Origin: Paraburkholderia hospita
Lineage (GTDB): Bacteria > Pseudomonadota > Gammaproteobacteria > Burkholderiales > Burkholderiaceae
DNA length: 64,000 nucleotides
Reading direction: 5' to 3'
NCBI RefSeq assembly: GCF_002902965.1
Contig: NZ_CP026106.1
Span: forward strand, 1,302,001-1,366,000
The notes beneath the pieces were generated by a model. That model searched no databases. It was not told the DNA's origin and saw only the letters and a program-made list of their open reading frames with translations. Of the stretch, positions 62,032 through 64,000 are shown in pieces (within the stretch, counting starts at the first letter, position 1; every line of letters begins with the position of its first letter). Both the position numbers and the translations under genes were made by a program.

Positions 62032-62850
62032 ATGCCTACGATCACCACTCCGGACGGCGTAAAGATCTTCTACAAGGACTGGGGGTCCGGTCAGCCGATC
62101 GTCTTCAGCCATGGCTGGCCCCTGTCGGCCGACGACTGGGACGCCCAGATGATGTTTTTCCTTCACCACGGCTACCGGGTGATCGCCCATGACCGGCGTG
62201 GGCACGGTCGGTCCGAGCAAGTCGGCACCGGCAACGACATGGACCACTGGGTCGCCGACCTCGCTGCACTGACCGAACACCTCGGCGTCCGCGACGCGAT
62301 CCACATCGGGCACTCCACCGGCGGCGGCGAGGTGGCCCGCTACGTCGCTCGCCACGAGGAGCGGGTCGCCAAGGCAGTGCTGGTGGCCTCTTTGACGCCG
62401 AACATGGTGAAAACCGACGCGAACCCTGCAGGTCAGCCGCGGGAGTGGTTCGACGCGGTTAAGTCAGGCGTGCTTGGCAACCGGTCGGAGTTTTACCGGG
62501 CAGTCCCGGAGGGTCCGTTCTATGGATTCAACCGTCCCGGCGCCAAGCCGTCTGAGGCGGTGATCGCGAACTGGTGGCGCCAGGGCATGGCCGGCAGCGC
62601 CCAGGCCCACTACGAGACCGTATTCTCCTGGCTGGAGGACTACACCGAAGATCTGAAGAAGATCACTGTGCCGGTACTGGTCATGCATGGCGAAGACGAC
62701 CAGATCGTCCCGTTCGCCAGTTCGGTGCCCCGCGCGGTCGACCTGCTCGCGAACGGTGTGCTGAAGACATACTCTGGCTTCCCGCACGGCATGCTGACTA
62801 CCCACGCGGACGTCCTCAACCCCGACCTTCTCGAGTTCATCAAATCCTGA
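62032..62850 (+). CDS. Alpha/beta hydrolase (non-heme haloperoxidase/arylesterase type)
   Basis: The product is 272 aa with nucleophile Ser95 in GHSTGGG, the oxyanion segment FSHGWPLSADDWD, DRRGHGRSE, acid Asp in MHGEDDQIVPF and His in SGFPHGML. This is the cofactor-free chloroperoxidase/arylesterase group. It hydrolyses esters and can perhydrolyse carboxylic acids; the natural substrate is unknown. AGGAGGT lies 8 bases before the ATG. The codons are strongly GC-ended. Confidence 0.85.
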   Translation: MPTITTPDGVKIFYKDWGSGQPIVFSHGWPLSADDWDAQMMFFLHHGYRVIAHDRRGHGRSEQVGTGNDMDHWVADLAALTEHLGVRDAIHIGHSTGGGEVARYVARHEERVAKAVLVASLTPNMVKTDANPAGQPREWFDAVKSGVLGNRSEFYRAVPEGPFYGFNRPGAKPSEAVIANWWRQGMAGSAQAHYETVFSWLEDYTEDLKKITVPVLVMHGEDDQIVPFASSVPRAVDLLANGVLKTYSGFPHGMLTTHADVLNPDLLEFIKS

Positions 62851-62882
62851 CGGGACGCCAGCCTGAACCAGAACCAGGCAAT

Positions 62883-62915
62883 TCGAGTGGCGCGCTCCAC
62901 GGGTGCGCCACTCGA
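62883..62915. terminator. Hairpin after alpha/beta hydrolase gene
   Basis: An 11-bp perfect stem (TCGAGTGGCGC / GCGCCACTCGA) encloses an 11-base loop, 33 bases after the hydrolase stop. There is no U-tract. The rest of 62851-63235 holds no supportable gene. Confidence 0.45.
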
Positions 62916-63235
62916 CCTACGTGTCCGCTTAGGGTCGGTTTGGAGCGTTCGCTGTCGGACCCGATGCGGCCAATATCGGTCTGTCGGCGCGCATCGCGCG
63001 GCAGGTTGCCTTGATAAGGGACCGCGGCATATCGTCCTCTGAATTTGCGTTCAGGATGGGTAATGACGTGGACCTGATTCGTGAACTGCCTGGCTGGCCA
63101 GTAAGCCATCCCGCCGGAACCACAACTCAGCCGTTAAGAAACAGGTTCTTATCCTTACGCGTACGCCCGTCATCGCTAGTCAGTATCCTGGACGGCGCCC
63201 GCTTGAGTCAGTTGATCGTCAATCTGCTAGAAGGA

Positions 63236-64000
63236 TCAGGGCTTTGGCGCGACCTGCACAATAACCTTGCCGAAGTTATGTCCTTCCAGCATGCCGAGAA
63301 ATGCCGCTGGCGCCTTCTCCAGACCTTCGACGATATCTTCCTTGTAACGAATCCGTCCTTCGCCGATACCGTCGGACACGATACGCAGAAACTCGGGATA
63401 GTGTTCGTCGGCAAACTCGTAGTTGATGAAGCCTCGCACCAGCAGGCTTTTTGTCAGTATCTGGCGCATCGTGGCCGCAAGCTGGTCGTTGGCGTTATTC
63501 CGATCGCCGCCGTATTGCGCGATGAGGCCGCACACTGGCACACGCGCGAAGCGGTTGAGCAGAGGCAGTACTGCCTGCCATATCTTGCCGCCGACGTTCT
63601 CGAAGTACACATCGATTCCATCCCGACAAGCCGCAGCCAACTGTTCGGCCATGTCAGGCGCGCGATGGTCGATCGCGGCGTCGAAGCCGAGTTCGTCCAG
63701 CAGGTAGCGGCATTTCTCCGAACCGCCGGCGATGCCGACTGCCCGCGCCCCGGCTATCCGCGCGAGCTGTCCGACGAGCGAGCCGACGGGACCACTGGCC
63801 GCCGCAACCACGACGGTGTCGCCGGGTTTGGGCTTGCCGATCAATATGAGGCCGGCGTACGCGGTGAATCCCGGCATGCCGAGCACGCCGAGCCGGGCTG
63901 AAGGTGCCGAGAGAGCGGGGTCGACCTTGCGCACTCCCGTACCGTCGATCACCGCATAGTCGCACCATCCGGTTGGAGCGAGCACGAGTTCACCTGCGCG
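63236..64000 (-). CDS. NADPH-dependent MDR reductase (CurA/leukotriene B4 12-hydroxydehydrogenase-like), N-terminus beyond window
   Basis: The visible 254 residues read leftward from the window end. They match the zinc-free MDR reductase family: GELVLAPTGWCDYAVIDG, LGVLGMPGFTAYAGLILIGKPKPGDTVVVAAASGPVGSLVGQLARIAGARAVG, DVYFENVGG, and RYKEDIVEGLEKAPAAFLGMLEGHNFGKVIVQV. These enzymes reduce C=C bonds of enals or enones with NADPH. About the first 80-90 residues lie outside. Confidence 0.85.
   Translation of the reverse strand, partial: RAGELVLAPTGWCDYAVIDGTGVRKVDPALSAPSARLGVLGMPGFTAYAGLILIGKPKPGDTVVVAAASGPVGSLVGQLARIAGARAVGIAGGSEKCRYLLDELGFDAAIDHRAPDMAEQLAAACRDGIDVYFENVGGKIWQAVLPLLNRFARVPVCGLIAQYGGDRNNANDQLAATMRQILTKSLLVRGFINYEFADEHYPEFLRIVSDGIGEGRIRYKEDIVEGLEKAPAAFLGMLEGHNFGKVIVQVAPKP

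Noticed and set aside
63011-63901. 296-codon plus-strand frame
   Set aside because: It runs antisense through the MDR reductase whose protein motifs are clear on the minus strand.

Overview
The window reads as a stretch of a Burkholderiales genome, most like Paraburkholderia/Caballeronia. It is GC-rich, has short gaps and many 4-bp ATGA gene overlaps, and is dense in ABC importers, LysR/GntR/MocR regulators and aromatic or amino-acid catabolism. Names rest on motif and family recognition only; no search was run. There are no rRNA or tRNA genes, no CRISPR array, no transposase and no replication origin that I can see. The gene content is accessory in character, as on a secondary chromosome or megaplasmid; that is an inference.

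Layout. 1-6.8 kb: envelope genes, namely a DUF3300 lipoprotein (cut by the window edge), three consecutive outer-membrane beta-barrel proteins and an MscS-type channel. 6.9-18.1 kb: a ten-gene minus-strand catabolic operon with a ribose-type ABC importer, three dehydrogenases/reductases, a YciI protein, hydroxyquinol 1,2-dioxygenase and maleylacetate reductase. A divergent XRE regulator and a 20-bp perfect palindrome sit at its head. 18.4-23.3 kb: a YbdK-type ligase, an aldo/keto reductase, a MOSC-flavodoxin-reductase-ferredoxin fusion and a small Cys-rich protein. 23.9-31.9 kb: membrane and stress genes (AI-2E-type permease, tripartite efflux set with DUF2955, KefB-type antiporter, VIT/CCC1-like protein, YSC84 protein). 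32.0-37.4 kb: a MocR regulator divergent from an aminotransferase, a leaderless solute-binding protein, a PhzF protein and a chimeric remnant of two enzymes.

37.8-44.0 kb holds the most unusual module: a SIR2-like/TIR protein one base upstream of a 1292-residue STAND NTPase with a membrane segment and a WD40 C-terminus, followed by an AT-richer gene for a protein with a His/Cys pair suggestive of a caspase-like peptidase. This is a candidate NLR-like conflict (antiphage) system. 44.4-55.4 kb: a repeat-built secreted protein, a Tat-signal MmgE/PrpD protein, two GntR regulators and a polar amino-acid ABC importer with a class III aminotransferase and a gamma-glutamyltransferase (uptake and catabolism of an amino or gamma-glutamyl compound). 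55.5-64 kb: redox enzymes (cNMP-domain flavoprotein, OYE, a truncated MDR reductase), two LysR regulators, an alpha/beta hydrolase and decayed gene fragments.

Three copies of a DosR/DevR-like box (consensus TKAGACYAARGTCCAATA) stand upstream of the MscS gene, the AI-2E/efflux block and the KefB/VIT/YSC84 block. They suggest that these distant membrane genes form one regulon.
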